64,000 nucleotides of DNA from Lacrimispora amygdalina (GTDB lineage: Bacteria > Bacillota > Clostridia > Lachnospirales > Lachnospiraceae). The position numbers were made by a program, and so were the translations under genes. Positions within the stretch are counted from its first letter, which is position 1; each line of letters starts with the position of its first letter. The DNA lies in the NCBI RefSeq assembly GCF_900205965.1, contig NZ_OAOF01000006.1, positions 62,001 through 126,000 on the forward strand, given 5' to 3'. The notes under the pieces were generated by a model. The model was not told the origin of the DNA, did no database searches, and was given only the letters and a program-made list of their open reading frames with translations. Shown piece after piece: positions 7,334 through 16,727 of the stretch.

Positions 7334-9973
7334 GTGAACAACTACGGTGTGAATGAGCTAAGGAGAATGTACCTTGAATTCTTTGAGAGCAAAGGGCATT
7401 TAGCGATGAAAAGCTTCTCCCTGGTTCCACATAATGATAACAGCTTGTTATTGATCAACTCGGGTATGGCACCTCTGAAACCGTATTTTACAGGTCAGGA
7501 GTTACCTCCAAGCAAAAGGGTAACAACCTGCCAGAAGTGTATTAGAACCGGTGATATTGAGAATGTAGGCAAAACAGCCCGCCATGGCACTTTTTTTGAA
7601 ATGCTTGGCAATTTTTCTTTTGGAGATTATTTTAAGAATGAAGCGATTCATTGGTCATGGGAATTTTTAACTGAGGTGATCGGGCTGGATCCGGACAGAC
7701 TATATCCTTCTGTATATCTCGAGGATGATGAGGCTTTCGAAATATGGAATAAGGATATAGGAATTGCCCCGGAGCGCATATTCCGGATGGGCAAGGAGGA
7801 CAACTTCTGGGAGCACGGAGCAGGTCCGTGCGGTCCATGTTCTGAGATTTATTACGACCGTGGTGAAAAATATGGCTGTAAAAAACCAGGCTGCACCGTA
7901 GGCTGTGACTGTGACCGTTACATGGAAATATGGAATAACGTATTTACACAGTTTGAGAACGACGGTCATGGCAACTATGCAGAGTTAAAGCAGAAGAATA
8001 TAGATACAGGTATGGGACTGGAACGTCTTGCGGTGGTTGTGCAGGATGTGGATTCCCTTTTTGATGTGGATACCATTAAGGCACTGTTAAACCGTGTTGC
8101 AAAAATGGCTGATACGGAATATAAAAAAGATTCTGGGGTAGATGTGTCCCTTCGTCTCATAGCAGATCATATCCGCTCCTGCACCTTTATGATTTCCGAT
8201 GGAATTATGCCATCCAATGAAGGCAGAGGATACGTTTTACGCAGGCTTTTAAGAAGAGCTGCCCGTCATGGAAGGCTGCTTGGGATTAAAGGAAAATTCC
8301 TTGCAGATTTATCCACAACGGTCATTGAACTGTCAAAGGATGGATATCCGGAGCTGGAAGAAAAGAAGGCTATGATTTTAAAGGTTCTCACTCAGGAAGA
8401 GGACAAGTTTGATAAGACCATTGATCAGGGACTTGCTATTTTAAGTGATCTGGAAGAGGATATGGTGAAAAAGGGCAGCAGGATTCTGCCTGGTGAGGAT
8501 GCGTTTAAGCTGTATGATACCTACGGATTTCCTCTGGATTTAACTTTGGAAATTTTGGAAGAGAAACAGTTTGGTGTAGATGAAGAGGGCTTTAAGGCAG
8601 CCATGCAAAAACAGCGTGAGACAGCGAGAAACGCCAGAAAGACTACCAATTATATGGGCGCAGATGTTACCGTATATCAGTCCATTGATCCTGCACTTAC
8701 TACAGAATTTACCGGCTATGACAGTTTGATCTGTGATACGGTAATCACTGCACTTACCAGCGAAACCGAGCTGGTTGAAGCCCTGGCAGACGGAGAGACC
8801 GGAACGATTGTTACGGAAAAAACTTCCTTCTATGCGACCATGGGCGGTCAGCAGGGTGATACCGGTATCATTATCTGTGATACCGGAGAATTTAAAGTAG
8901 AGGATACCATTCACCTTCAGGGAGGCAAGACCGGCCATGTGGGAAGAGTTGTAAAAGGTATGCTAAAGACCGGTGATCAGGTAACCTGTAAGGTTTATGA
9001 AAAGAACCGCCAGAATACAGGTAAAAACCACAGCGCTACCCATCTTCTCCAGAAGGCGTTAAGAACTGTGCTTGGAAACCATGTGGAGCAGGCTGGATCT
9101 TTCGTGGATGGAGAAAGACTGCGCTTCGATTTCACCCATTTTTCAGCATTAACTCCGGAAGAGATTTCCAGAGTTGAGACTCTTGTCAATGATAAAATCA
9201 AAGAATCACTTCCGGTTCAGACAGAAATCATGTCTCTGGAAGAGGCGAAAAAGTCCGGAGCCATGGCATTGTTCGGCGAGAAATATGGTGACAGTGTACG
9301 TGTAGTCCGTATGGGTGACTTTTCCACAGAGCTTTGCGGCGGTACTCATATTTCCAATACCGGAGCAATCGGATTCTTTAAGATCTTATCCGAAACCGGC
9401 ATTGCCGCAGGTGTCCGCAGAATTGAGGCATTAACCGGTGACGGCTTAATGAATTATTATAAAGAGACAGAAGAAACTCTGCATGAGGCAGCAAAGACTG
9501 CAAAAACAACACCTGCTTCCCTGAATGCAAAGATAGAATCTCTTCTTGAAGAGATAAAGACTCTTCATTCAGAAAATGAGAAGTTAAAAAGTAAACTGGC
9601 CAATGATTCTCTTGGAAATGTTATGGACCAGGTAGTAGAAATAAAAGGTACAAAAGTTCTGGCTGTGAAAGTCATGGATGTGGATATGAACGGCCTGAGA
9701 AACTTAGGCGACCAGCTGAAAGAAAAACTGAAAGAGGGAGTGATTGTAATCGCTTCTGTTCAGGATGGAAAGGTCAATTTAATGGCTGCAGTAACGGATG
9801 AAGCTCAGAAAAGAGGAGCTCATGCAGGCAACTTAATTAAAGCGATTGCTTCCCTTGTTGGTGGCGGCGGCGGCGGACGTCCAAACATGGCTCAGGCAGG
9901 AGGCAAGAATCCGGCAGGAGTAGACGCATGCTTATCAAAAGTCGCTGAAGTAGTTGAGGAACAACTAATATAA
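7334..9973 (+). CDS. alaS: Alanyl-tRNA synthetase
   Basis: AlaRS charges tRNA-Ala and clears mischarged Ser and Gly. The 879-residue protein has the class II catalytic domain at the N-terminus (RRMYLEFFESKGH), the editing domain with the zinc-binding HSATHLLQKALR and CGGTH motifs, and a C-terminal DHHA1-type domain ending in a Gly-rich segment (GGGGGGRPNMAQAGG). The start codon is GTG at 7334, with GGAGG 9 nt upstream. Length matches typical bacterial AlaRS. No T-box leader was seen in the short upstream gap. Confidence 0.98.
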   Translation: MNNYGVNELRRMYLEFFESKGHLAMKSFSLVPHNDNSLLLINSGMAPLKPYFTGQELPPSKRVTTCQKCIRTGDIENVGKTARHGTFFEMLGNFSFGDYFKNEAIHWSWEFLTEVIGLDPDRLYPSVYLEDDEAFEIWNKDIGIAPERIFRMGKEDNFWEHGAGPCGPCSEIYYDRGEKYGCKKPGCTVGCDCDRYMEIWNNVFTQFENDGHGNYAELKQKNIDTGMGLERLAVVVQDVDSLFDVDTIKALLNRVAKMADTEYKKDSGVDVSLRLIADHIRSCTFMISDGIMPSNEGRGYVLRRLLRRAARHGRLLGIKGKFLADLSTTVIELSKDGYPELEEKKAMILKVLTQEEDKFDKTIDQGLAILSDLEEDMVKKGSRILPGEDAFKLYDTYGFPLDLTLEILEEKQFGVDEEGFKAAMQKQRETARNARKTTNYMGADVTVYQSIDPALTTEFTGYDSLICDTVITALTSETELVEALADGETGTIVTEKTSFYATMGGQQGDTGIIICDTGEFKVEDTIHLQGGKTGHVGRVVKGMLKTGDQVTCKVYEKNRQNTGKNHSATHLLQKALRTVLGNHVEQAGSFVDGERLRFDFTHFSALTPEEISRVETLVNDKIKESLPVQTEIMSLEEAKKSGAMALFGEKYGDSVRVVRMGDFSTELCGGTHISNTGAIGFFKILSETGIAAGVRRIEALTGDGLMNYYKETEETLHEAAKTAKTTPASLNAKIESLLEEIKTLHSENEKLKSKLANDSLGNVMDQVVEIKGTKVLAVKVMDVDMNGLRNLGDQLKEKLKEGVIVIASVQDGKVNLMAAVTDEAQKRGAHAGNLIKAIASLVGGGGGGRPNMAQAGGKNPAGVDACLSKVAEVVEEQLI

Positions 9974-10008
9974 TTGCTGGAAAAATTGAAAAATAATATA
10001 ATTTTTTC

Positions 10009-10036
10009 TTGACGTATGGCAAAATTATGCTATAAT
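10009..10036 (+). promoter_or_regulatory. Strong sigma-A promoter of rpsU
   Basis: TTGACG at 10009-10014, a 16-nt spacer and TATAAT at 10031-10036 with an upstream TG, giving an extended -10. It lies in the gap between alaS and rpsU. Confidence 0.82.
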
Positions 10037-10112
10037 CATATCAGTGCTATAAAATACCCAAACAGTTGTATTATGCACAAGTACACAACTGGAGGGAGGT
10101 TAGGTGTGAGCT

Positions 10113-10289
10113 ATGTCAAATGTAATCGTTAAAGACAACGAGAGCTTAGATAGCGCTTTACGCAGATTCAAAAGAAACTGTGCAAAAGCAGGTATCCAGC
10201 AGGAAATTCGTAAGAGAGAACATTACGAAAAGCCAAGCGTAAGACGTAAGAAAAAGTCTGAAGCTGCAAGAAAACGTAAATATAACTAA
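10113..10289 (+). CDS. rpsU: 30S ribosomal protein S21
   Basis: S21 is a small, very basic protein of the 30S subunit involved in early initiation. The 58-residue reading frame begins [20 protein letters not shown] and ends in a Lys/Arg-rich tail ([15 protein letters not shown]), matching the family along its full length. GGAGGGAGGT at 10091-10100 precedes the ATG. It has its own strong promoter and a terminator just downstream, so it is monocistronic. Its place upstream of yqfC-yqfD-phoH-ybeY is the usual Firmicutes order. Confidence 0.97.
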   Translation: MSNVIVKDNESLDSALRRFKRNCAKAGIQQEIRKREHYEKPSVRRKKKSEAARKRKYN

Positions 10290-10304
10290 TTCTTAAAAGA
10301 TGAA

Positions 10305-10337
10305 TCCCTGGTCTCTTTATGTGGCCAGGGGTTTTTT
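10305..10337 (+). terminator. Intrinsic terminator of rpsU
   Basis: CCCTGG pairs with CCAGGG around a loop, followed by six T residues, 16 nt after the rpsU stop. Confidence 0.9.
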
Positions 10338-10354
10338 CGCCTTTTGATATGCTG

Positions 10355-10385
10355 TAGAATTTTCCCTGTCTTAATTGCATATAGT
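10355..10385 (+). promoter_or_regulatory. Candidate sigma-E promoter of yqfC-yqfD
   Basis: CATATAGT at 10378-10385 is identical to the -10 box seen before spoIVA. The AT-rich -35 region around 10355-10363 is a weak match. yqfC and yqfD belong to the sigma-E regulon in Bacillus subtilis, which supports the call. Confidence 0.42.
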
Positions 10386-10420
10386 AGAAAAGAAGAAATC
10401 AGAGAGAGGCGAAAAAAGTT

Positions 10421-10687
10421 ATGCTGGAGGAAACAAAAGTAAAAGCAGCTTCCGCCTTAAAGCTTCCAAAGGATGTGGTTCTCGGGGAAGTTCTTATATC
10501 GTTTCTGGGCCGTCACAGCGTAGTAATTGAAAATTACAGAAGTATTATTCTATATACAGACTGTTTGATCAAGCTCCAGGCAAAGAACTGCCGGGTGATT
10601 ATTGGCGGCAGCCGTCTGATGATTGAGTATTACACCAATGAAGAGATGAAAATCAACGGTTACATTAAATCTCTGGAATTTGATTAA
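10421..10687 (+). CDS. yqfC: Sporulation protein YqfC
   Basis: YqfC is a small mother-cell sporulation protein of unknown biochemical function. The 88-residue sequence has the family pattern: LPKDVVLGEVLISFLGR, then IENYRSIILYTD, and a C-terminal YTNEEMKINGYIKSLEF. It is 26 nt upstream of yqfD, its constant partner. An AGAGAGG box lies somewhat far (about 12 nt) from the ATG. Confidence 0.93.
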   Translation: MLEETKVKAASALKLPKDVVLGEVLISFLGRHSVVIENYRSIILYTDCLIKLQAKNCRVIIGGSRLMIEYYTNEEMKINGYIKSLEFD

Positions 10688-10713
10688 GCAGGGAATAATG
10701 GAGGTGTAATAAC

Positions 10714-11958
10714 GTGCTTACATGGCTGAATCATCGTTTTTTCGGATATCTTTTTGTTGAAATGGCCGGTTTTTCTCCGGAACGTTTTTTGAATATGTGC
10801 AGTGTGCATGAAATTGAGGTCTGGGAAGTCATTCACTCCGGGCATACATATCGATTTTTTATGACTGTGCCGGGATTTCGTAAAATCAAACCCCTTGTCC
10901 GTAAATCGAAGGTCAGACTTAGAATTTTAAAAAAGTTTGGACTTCCTTTTTTTTTATACCGAAACAGAAGAAGAAAATACTATGCAGCTGGATTTTTATG
11001 TTTTCTAATGATACTTTATGCTCTTTCCCTGTTTATCTGGGATATTGAATTTGATGGAAATCAGATGTATACATATGACACTCTCTTAAAATTCTGTGAA
11101 TCAGAGGAGATTCGTTATGGCATGAAAAAGTCTAAAATTAACTGTGATGTACTGGAGGAATCCTTAAGAACCCGTTTTCCGGAAATAACCTGGGTTTCGG
11201 CAAGAGTATCGGGAACCAGACTTCTGGTTAAGATAAAAGAGAATGAAGTGCTTTCCGAAATTCCGGTAAAGGATGACACTCCCTGTGATTTAATTGCCCA
11301 AAAGGATGGAACAATCACTTCCATGATTGTCCGAAGCGGAGTTCCCATGGTAAAGGTGGGAGATGAAGTGAGCGCAGGTCAGGTTCTGGTCAGTGGGACA
11401 CTTCCTGTTATTGGAGACAGTGAAGAGATTATAAATACCCATTACGTTCACTCAGACGGGGATATTACTGCCAGAACAGAGTATCACTATAACAGAAAGA
11501 TTCCCCTGTTTAAAACCATTGATGTGGAAACCGGAAGAGTAAGAAAAGGAAGGTATATAAAAGCGTTTCAGTTTTCCTTTCTTTTCATGAGGCCCAGACC
11601 GGATGGAACTGCATGGAAACAGACGATGGAAGAAAAGCAGCTTCATTTGTTTGAAAACTTTTATCTGCCAATCTATGTTGGGAAGATAACCGGGAACGAA
11701 TATATTTCCTATGAACGTCCTTATACCAAGGAAGAAAAGAAAGAACTGGCAGATCAGATGAATCAGAGTTTCCAAAAAAAATTATTGGAAAAGGGGGTAC
11801 AAATTCTGGAAAATCATGTTAAAATACTAGATAATGAATCTTTGTGCCAGATTTCCATGGATTATGTGACGGAGGAGCCCTTAGGCAGACAGGAAGCGCT
11901 GAAGATGCAGACAACAGAGGAACCGGAGGAGACGAATAATTCAAATGAGCGTAATTGA
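10714..11958 (+). CDS. yqfD: Sporulation protein YqfD
   Basis: YqfD is a mother-cell membrane protein required for efficient sporulation. The 414-residue protein has a basic N-terminal region, one strong transmembrane helix (roughly residues 92-110, LCFLMILYALSLFIWDIEF), then a large domain with a segment DGTITSMIVRSGVPMVKVGD typical of the family. The GTG start at 10714 follows GGAGG. It overlaps phoH by 14 nt, so translation is likely coupled. Confidence 0.93.
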   Translation: MLTWLNHRFFGYLFVEMAGFSPERFLNMCSVHEIEVWEVIHSGHTYRFFMTVPGFRKIKPLVRKSKVRLRILKKFGLPFFLYRNRRRKYYAAGFLCFLMILYALSLFIWDIEFDGNQMYTYDTLLKFCESEEIRYGMKKSKINCDVLEESLRTRFPEITWVSARVSGTRLLVKIKENEVLSEIPVKDDTPCDLIAQKDGTITSMIVRSGVPMVKVGDEVSAGQVLVSGTLPVIGDSEEIINTHYVHSDGDITARTEYHYNRKIPLFKTIDVETGRVRKGRYIKAFQFSFLFMRPRPDGTAWKQTMEEKQLHLFENFYLPIYVGKITGNEYISYERPYTKEEKKELADQMNQSFQKKLLEKGVQILENHVKILDNESLCQISMDYVTEEPLGRQEALKMQTTEEPEETNNSNERN

Positions 11959-12943
11959 AACAATTATAGATATTCCAATTGAACACGAGAAAAATGTATG
12001 CGGACAGTTTGACAGCTACTTAAAAAAAATAGAACGTACCCTGCATGTTACCATGATTGCAAGGGATGGGGCTATTAAGATCATTGGTCCGGATCAGATG
12101 GTACAGAGAGCAAAAAGTGTATTCAGCAATCTGATTGAACTTTCCAGACGGGGGAATGTAATTGCAGAGCAGAATGTGGATTATGCTCTGTCACTTTCCT
12201 TTACGGAAAGCGACAGTCAGATACTTGAGATAGACAAGGATATTATCTGCAGAACTATAAATGGTAAGCCGGTGAAGCCAAAGACACTGGGACAGAAGCA
12301 GTATGTTGATCAGATCAGAAAGAAGATGGTAGTATTCGGGATCGGTCCTGCAGGAACCGGTAAGACTTATCTTGCCATGGCGATGGCAATTCAGGCGTTT
12401 AAAAACGGGGAAGTGAACCGGATTATTCTTACAAGACCTGCAATCGAAGCAGGAGAGAAGCTGGGATTTCTGCCGGGTGATCTGCAAAGTAAGATTGATC
12501 CTTATTTAAGACCGCTCTATGATGCGCTCTATCAGATTATGGGGGCTGAAAGCTATCTGCACAATGCAGAAAAAGGTCTGATTGAGGTGGCACCGCTGGC
12601 ATATATGCGAGGCAGAACGCTGGATAATGCATTTATTATTCTGGATGAAGCCCAGAACACCACACCTGCCCAGATGAAGATGTTTTTAACCAGAATCGGG
12701 TTTGGCTCCAAGGTGATTGTTACCGGAGACATGACACAGAAGGATCTGCCTTCCGGAGCGGTATCGGGACTCGATATGGCCATGAGAATATTGAAGAAAA
12801 TTGATGATATCAGCTTTTGCCAGTTGACCAGCAGCGATGTTGTCCGTCACCCTCTGGTTCAAAAAATTGTACAGGCTTATGATGAATTTGAGTCAAAGAA
12901 AAAACCAGCTGACCGGAAAAGAAAGGCACATTATGACGATTAA
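11945..12943 (+). CDS. phoH: PhoH family ATPase
   Basis: PhoH-like proteins are P-loop ATPases related to superfamily I helicases and linked to RNA metabolism; they are commonly paired with the endoribonuclease YbeY, as here. The 332-residue protein has an N-terminal KH-like region (residues 1-75), Walker A GPAGTGKT at residues 134-141 and Walker B AFIILDEAQNTTP. The stop codon of phoH (12943) overlaps the ybeY start at 12933. Length fits the PhoL/YbeZ group rather than the longer PhoH2. Confidence 0.95.
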   Translation: MSVIETIIDIPIEHEKNVCGQFDSYLKKIERTLHVTMIARDGAIKIIGPDQMVQRAKSVFSNLIELSRRGNVIAEQNVDYALSLSFTESDSQILEIDKDIICRTINGKPVKPKTLGQKQYVDQIRKKMVVFGIGPAGTGKTYLAMAMAIQAFKNGEVNRIILTRPAIEAGEKLGFLPGDLQSKIDPYLRPLYDALYQIMGAESYLHNAEKGLIEVAPLAYMRGRTLDNAFIILDEAQNTTPAQMKMFLTRIGFGSKVIVTGDMTQKDLPSGAVSGLDMAMRILKKIDDISFCQLTSSDVVRHPLVQKIVQAYDEFESKKKPADRKRKAHYDD

Positions 12944-13430
12944 TATAGAATATGAAGCGGCAAAAAAACTGAAAATCCCCTATGAAGAGATAATAACCGG
13001 TGTGGCAGAGGAAGCACTGGATTATGAAGACTGCCCCTATGAGGCAGAGATTAATGTGCTTCTTACCGATAACGAAGATATCCGCCAGATCAATCTGGAA
13101 TACAGAAATATAGACAGCCCTACGGATGTGCTCTCCTTCCCGATGATTGAATATGAAACCCCATCAGATTTTGATCATCTGGAAGAGGAAGAGTATGATT
13201 CCTTTAACCCGGAGACAGGAGAGCTTCTTTTGGGAGATATTGTGGTTTCGGTTGATAAGGTGGAGGAACAGGCAGAGAAATATGGTCACTCTATGGAACG
13301 GGAACTGGCCTTTTTAATCGCTCACAGTATGCTGCATTTATGCGGCTATGATCATATGGAAGAGGATGAGCGTCTTGTTATGGAACAAAAGCAGGAAGAA
13401 ATTTTAAGTCGGAGGGGATACGTAAGATGA
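12933..13430 (+). CDS. ybeY: rRNA maturation endoribonuclease YbeY
   Basis: YbeY is a zinc-dependent single-strand endoribonuclease involved in 16S rRNA 3'-end maturation and ribosome quality control. The 165-residue protein contains the three-His metal motif in HSMLHLCGYDH and the upstream TDVLSFPM signature. An open frame extends upstream to 12837, but ATG 12933 (MTINIEYEAAKK) follows AAAGAAAGG and gives the normal length. It overlaps phoH by 11 nt and the next gene by 4 nt (ATGA). Confidence 0.96.
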   Translation: MTINIEYEAAKKLKIPYEEIITGVAEEALDYEDCPYEAEINVLLTDNEDIRQINLEYRNIDSPTDVLSFPMIEYETPSDFDHLEEEEYDSFNPETGELLLGDIVVSVDKVEEQAEKYGHSMERELAFLIAHSMLHLCGYDHMEEDERLVMEQKQEEILSRRGYVR

Positions 13431-14581
13431 AAAAAAGGGTATGGTATGGTTTTGCTGTAGGAATGCTGTCTGCCGCCTTGCTGGCTGGCTGCGGTAAAAA
13501 ATACGAGGAAGTGGCTGTTACAAATCTTGAAACAGAATCTCAGAAAGAATCATCGACAGAAGAAATCCGAATTAACAGCAGTGCAGAAGAATCAACCGGT
13601 GAGGATCAGGAATCCGGTGAATACTATACCAGTGAAGAACGTATCGAAAAAGACGGTAAAATACGCAGCTATTTAACCGGAGAGATGGTGGAGGCTTCCA
13701 TCGGAAACCGCAGGCCGGTAGCTGTGATGATGAGCAATGATAAGGAGGCACAGCCGCAGTACGGAATCAACCGTGCGGGAGTGGTATATGAAGCACCGGT
13801 AGAAGGCGGAATGAACCGGTACATGGCAATCATTGAAGATTATGATGATCTTTCAAGAATTGGTTCTGTCAGAAGCTGCCGTACATATTATACATATTTT
13901 GCCCGGGAATTTGATGCTGTCTATGCTCATTTCGGGCAAAGCACCTTTGCAAAGCCTTATTTATCCAATTTAGATCATATCAATGGCTTAGAGGGCATTG
14001 GTACGGTGGCGTATTATCGGTCTTCTGACCGGAAATCTCCTCATAATGCATATACCAGCGGGGAACGTTTAAACAAGTCTATAGAAAAGCTGGGATTTAA
14101 AAAGGAGTATAATCCGGATTACAAGGGGCATTATCTCTTTGCCAGAACCGGGCATGAGGTTACTTTAAAGAATGCGGATAGTGTCAAAGATGCTTACCGG
14201 GTTTACCCCGGTTACGTATATAATAAACCATGGTTTGAGTATCATGAGGACGATGGGCTGTATTACAGATTTCAGTACGGAAAGGCCCATAAGGGAGATG
14301 AAGGACAGATCAGAGTAAAGAATATTATTTTGCAGTATTGTCCTTCTGCTCATTATGCTACCACGGATTATTTAAACATCAATGTACACGATGATTCTTA
14401 CGGAATGTATGTGACAGAGGGGCGGGCAATTCCGGTGAAATGGTCCAAGGAGGGAGAATTCGGTCCCACACATTATTACGATATGGAGAATAACGAGATC
14501 GTCCTGAACCAGGGAAAAACCTGGGTTTGCATCATATCAGCACAGGACTCTCCCAAAGTAGAAATATATGGAAAACAGTAG
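13427..14581 (+). CDS. YerB-like DUF3048 lipoprotein
   Basis: This 384-residue protein has a lipoprotein signal (MKKRVWYGFAVGMLSAALLAGC) with Cys at residue 22, followed by a Glu/Ser-rich linker. The rest matches the DUF3048/YerB pattern: RPVAVMMSNDKEAQPQYGI, then SRIGSVRSCRTYY and YAHFGQS, and a C-terminal GKTWVCIISAQ. It should sit on the outer face of the membrane. The biochemical function of YerB-like proteins is not established. It overlaps ybeY (4 nt) and the next gene (14 nt), so it is part of a tightly packed operon. Confidence 0.88.
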   Translation: MKKRVWYGFAVGMLSAALLAGCGKKYEEVAVTNLETESQKESSTEEIRINSSAEESTGEDQESGEYYTSEERIEKDGKIRSYLTGEMVEASIGNRRPVAVMMSNDKEAQPQYGINRAGVVYEAPVEGGMNRYMAIIEDYDDLSRIGSVRSCRTYYTYFAREFDAVYAHFGQSTFAKPYLSNLDHINGLEGIGTVAYYRSSDRKSPHNAYTSGERLNKSIEKLGFKKEYNPDYKGHYLFARTGHEVTLKNADSVKDAYRVYPGYVYNKPWFEYHEDDGLYYRFQYGKAHKGDEGQIRVKNIILQYCPSAHYATTDYLNINVHDDSYGMYVTEGRAIPVKWSKEGEFGPTHYYDMENNEIVLNQGKTWVCIISAQDSPKVEIYGKQ

Positions 14582-16244
14582 GACAAGCAGAAAATCAAAA
14601 AAAAAGGGGTCTTCTAACTTTCTTGTTCAGGGGATTATTCTTGCGGCTGCAGGTATTATTGTCCGTGTGATCGGAATGTTTTACCGAATTCCCCTTGCAG
14701 ATATTTTAGGTGATGAAGGAAATGGATATTACAGTTCTGCCTTCTCAATTTACTCCATTTTATTGATAGTTTCTTCCTACAGCCTTCCCACTGCAGTTTC
14801 CAAGATGGTTGCCGTGAGGATGGCGAGGAGGGAATATATCAATTCCATGAAGGTACTGAAAGTATCGTTGTTTTATGGAACGGTAGTTGGAGGTCTGGGG
14901 GCTGCAGTGCTGTGGTTTGGAGCTGATATATTTGCAAATCAGTTTTTAAAGATGCCTTATACCAGCTATGCCTTAAAGACTCTGGCACCCACTGTCTGGA
15001 TCATTGCTTATCTGGGTGTTTTCAGGGGGTACTTTCAGGGACTTGGGACGATGCTTCCAACGGCGGTATCCCAGATCTTTGAACAGATTATCAATGCGGT
15101 AATCAGCATTTATGCGGCTGCAATGCTGTTTCAGGAAGGGCTGCGTTCCAATGCACTTTACGGAGCAACCCAGTACTCCTATGCATTTGGTGCGGCCGGA
15201 GGTACCATAGGAACCGGTGCAGGAGCATTTGCAGGACTTTTGTTTCTTCTGTTTCTCATTTTCAGTTATCGTCCGATTATGAAAAGGCAGGCAAGAAGAG
15301 ACCGTTCTGAATATTTTGAAACGTACCAAAGTCTGTCGGCAGTTTTAATCATGACTGTTCTGCCCATTGTGTTCAGCAGTGTTGCATATAATATCAGTAT
15401 CGTGATTGATAACAGTATCTACGGAATCGGTATGTCTTCCATGGGTATGAGTGCCTCGGATATTGCCGCTAACTGGGGAATCTATTCTGGAAAATACCGG
15501 CTTCTTTTTAATATTCCGGTAGCAATTGCCAATTCCCTGTCCTCAGCTTTAATCCCTTCGCTGTCCCAGGCAGTGGCTGAAAGAAGCAGAACCCGGATCA
15601 TCAGAAAAATTTCCATGGTAATTCGTTTTTCCATGATTATAGCAATTCCAGCCACGGTTGGGCTTACGGTACTTGCAGGACCGATCTGTAATCTGCTGTT
15701 TAGCAGAAATGATAATCAGTCTCTTATCAGGATGATGATATATGGCTCTTCTGCAGTCGTGTTTTTCTCTCTGTCAACTGTGACCAATGCGGTGCTTCAG
15801 GGGATTAACCATATGAAGACGCCTTTGAAGAATGCAATCATCTCCCTGGTGATTCATGTGGGGATCCTTTGGACCATGCTGTTTCCGCTTAAGATGGGGA
15901 TATATGGAGTTTTATATTCCAATATTTTGTTTGCACTGACCATGTGCCTGCTCAACGGCCTCTCTATCAGAAGATTTTTATATTATCGTCAGGAGATTAA
16001 AAAGACATTCTTTCTGCCCACACTGGCAGCAGGAATCATGGGTGCCGTTTCTTATGGTGTCTATTTCCTGGTACATCTTGTTCTAAAACATAATGCAGCA
16101 GGCGTTTTGGCTGCCGTCGCAGCAGCAGTCCTTGTCTATGGCGTTTTACTGTTAAAATTCCGGTGCGTCGATGAAACGGAGTTAAACAGCTTCCCAGGAG
16201 GCAGAAAATTGGCAGGTTTTGCAAGAAAATACCATCTTTTGTGA
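14568..16244 (+). CDS. SpoVB/MurJ-like polysaccharide flippase (MVF family)
   Basis: This 558-residue integral membrane protein belongs to the MOP superfamily of lipid-linked oligosaccharide flippases that includes MurJ, SpoVB and YtgP. It shows about 14 hydrophobic helices and the conserved opening IIRVIGMFYRIPLADILGDEGNGYY-like segment, and a central loop with VYNISIVIDNSIYG. Members export lipid II or polysaccharide precursors for wall or spore cortex. SpoVB is sporulation-specific while YtgP/MurJ is vegetative; sequence reading alone does not decide between them. It overlaps the YerB-like gene by 14 nt. Confidence 0.87.
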   Translation: MENSRTSRKSKKKGSSNFLVQGIILAAAGIIVRVIGMFYRIPLADILGDEGNGYYSSAFSIYSILLIVSSYSLPTAVSKMVAVRMARREYINSMKVLKVSLFYGTVVGGLGAAVLWFGADIFANQFLKMPYTSYALKTLAPTVWIIAYLGVFRGYFQGLGTMLPTAVSQIFEQIINAVISIYAAAMLFQEGLRSNALYGATQYSYAFGAAGGTIGTGAGAFAGLLFLLFLIFSYRPIMKRQARRDRSEYFETYQSLSAVLIMTVLPIVFSSVAYNISIVIDNSIYGIGMSSMGMSASDIAANWGIYSGKYRLLFNIPVAIANSLSSALIPSLSQAVAERSRTRIIRKISMVIRFSMIIAIPATVGLTVLAGPICNLLFSRNDNQSLIRMMIYGSSAVVFFSLSTVTNAVLQGINHMKTPLKNAIISLVIHVGILWTMLFPLKMGIYGVLYSNILFALTMCLLNGLSIRRFLYYRQEIKKTFFLPTLAAGIMGAVSYGVYFLVHLVLKHNAAGVLAAVAAAVLVYGVLLLKFRCVDETELNSFPGGRKLAGFARKYHLL

Positions 16245-16272
16245 TTAAAATGTAAGAAGAAAGCAGATACTA
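16242..16272 (+). promoter_or_regulatory. Putative forespore (sigma-G type) promoter of the BofC-like gene
   Basis: TGATTA at 16242-16247, an 18-nt spacer and GATACTA at 16266-16272 match the Bacillus sigma-G pattern (TGAATA and CATACTA) at 5 of 6 and 6 of 7 positions. It starts inside the stop codon of the flippase gene. The match is by eye only. Confidence 0.48.
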
Positions 16273-16298
16273 TACTTACGTGAAGGAGGTATCAACTC

Positions 16299-16685
16299 AT
16301 GAAGAAGTATATGTTCTGCTTTCTGTTGTTTGTTGCTGCATCTGCGATTTGTCTTGGGATTGGCTTTGCCATAACAAAGGACAGTGTCAGACCGGAGGAA
16401 GCCCTTCCAGGGGCAACCATTGAAACCGAAACTGTGACAGAAGCGCAGATTGTGATAAATCAGGAAGAGGCAAAGCCTGCAAATGCTGAGAGCAAGGATA
16501 AATATTATCTGGTTTCAGAGGATGGGTATCTGCTCGTCCTCTACCAGGATAAAACTACCATTTGCCTGTATACTCATATGCCGGTTACTGATTTTCCTGA
16601 GGAAGAAAGGGGAAAACTGATGGATGGCATCTGGTTTTCCTCTATGGTGGAAGTATTTAATTATTTAGAATCCTATACAAGTTGA
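16299..16685 (+). CDS. Small exported protein resembling the BofC C-terminal domain
   Basis: A 128-residue protein with an N-terminal hydrophobic segment (residues 4-24) that could be a signal peptide or anchor, a linker, and a C-terminal domain YYLVSEDGYLLVLYQDKTT followed by THMPVTDFPEEER and FNYLESYTS. This domain recalls the C-terminal part of BofC, which in Bacillus sits between the forespore membranes and restrains pro-sigma-K signalling. The BofC N-terminal domain is missing, so the role may differ. GAAGGAGG precedes the ATG. A forespore-type promoter directly upstream agrees with the assignment. Confidence 0.62.
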   Translation: MKKYMFCFLLFVAASAICLGIGFAITKDSVRPEEALPGATIETETVTEAQIVINQEEAKPANAESKDKYYLVSEDGYLLVLYQDKTTICLYTHMPVTDFPEEERGKLMDGIWFSSMVEVFNYLESYTS

Positions 16686-16727
16686 AAATATGATACAATT
16701 AGTCTGACTGAATGTGAGGAGGACAGG

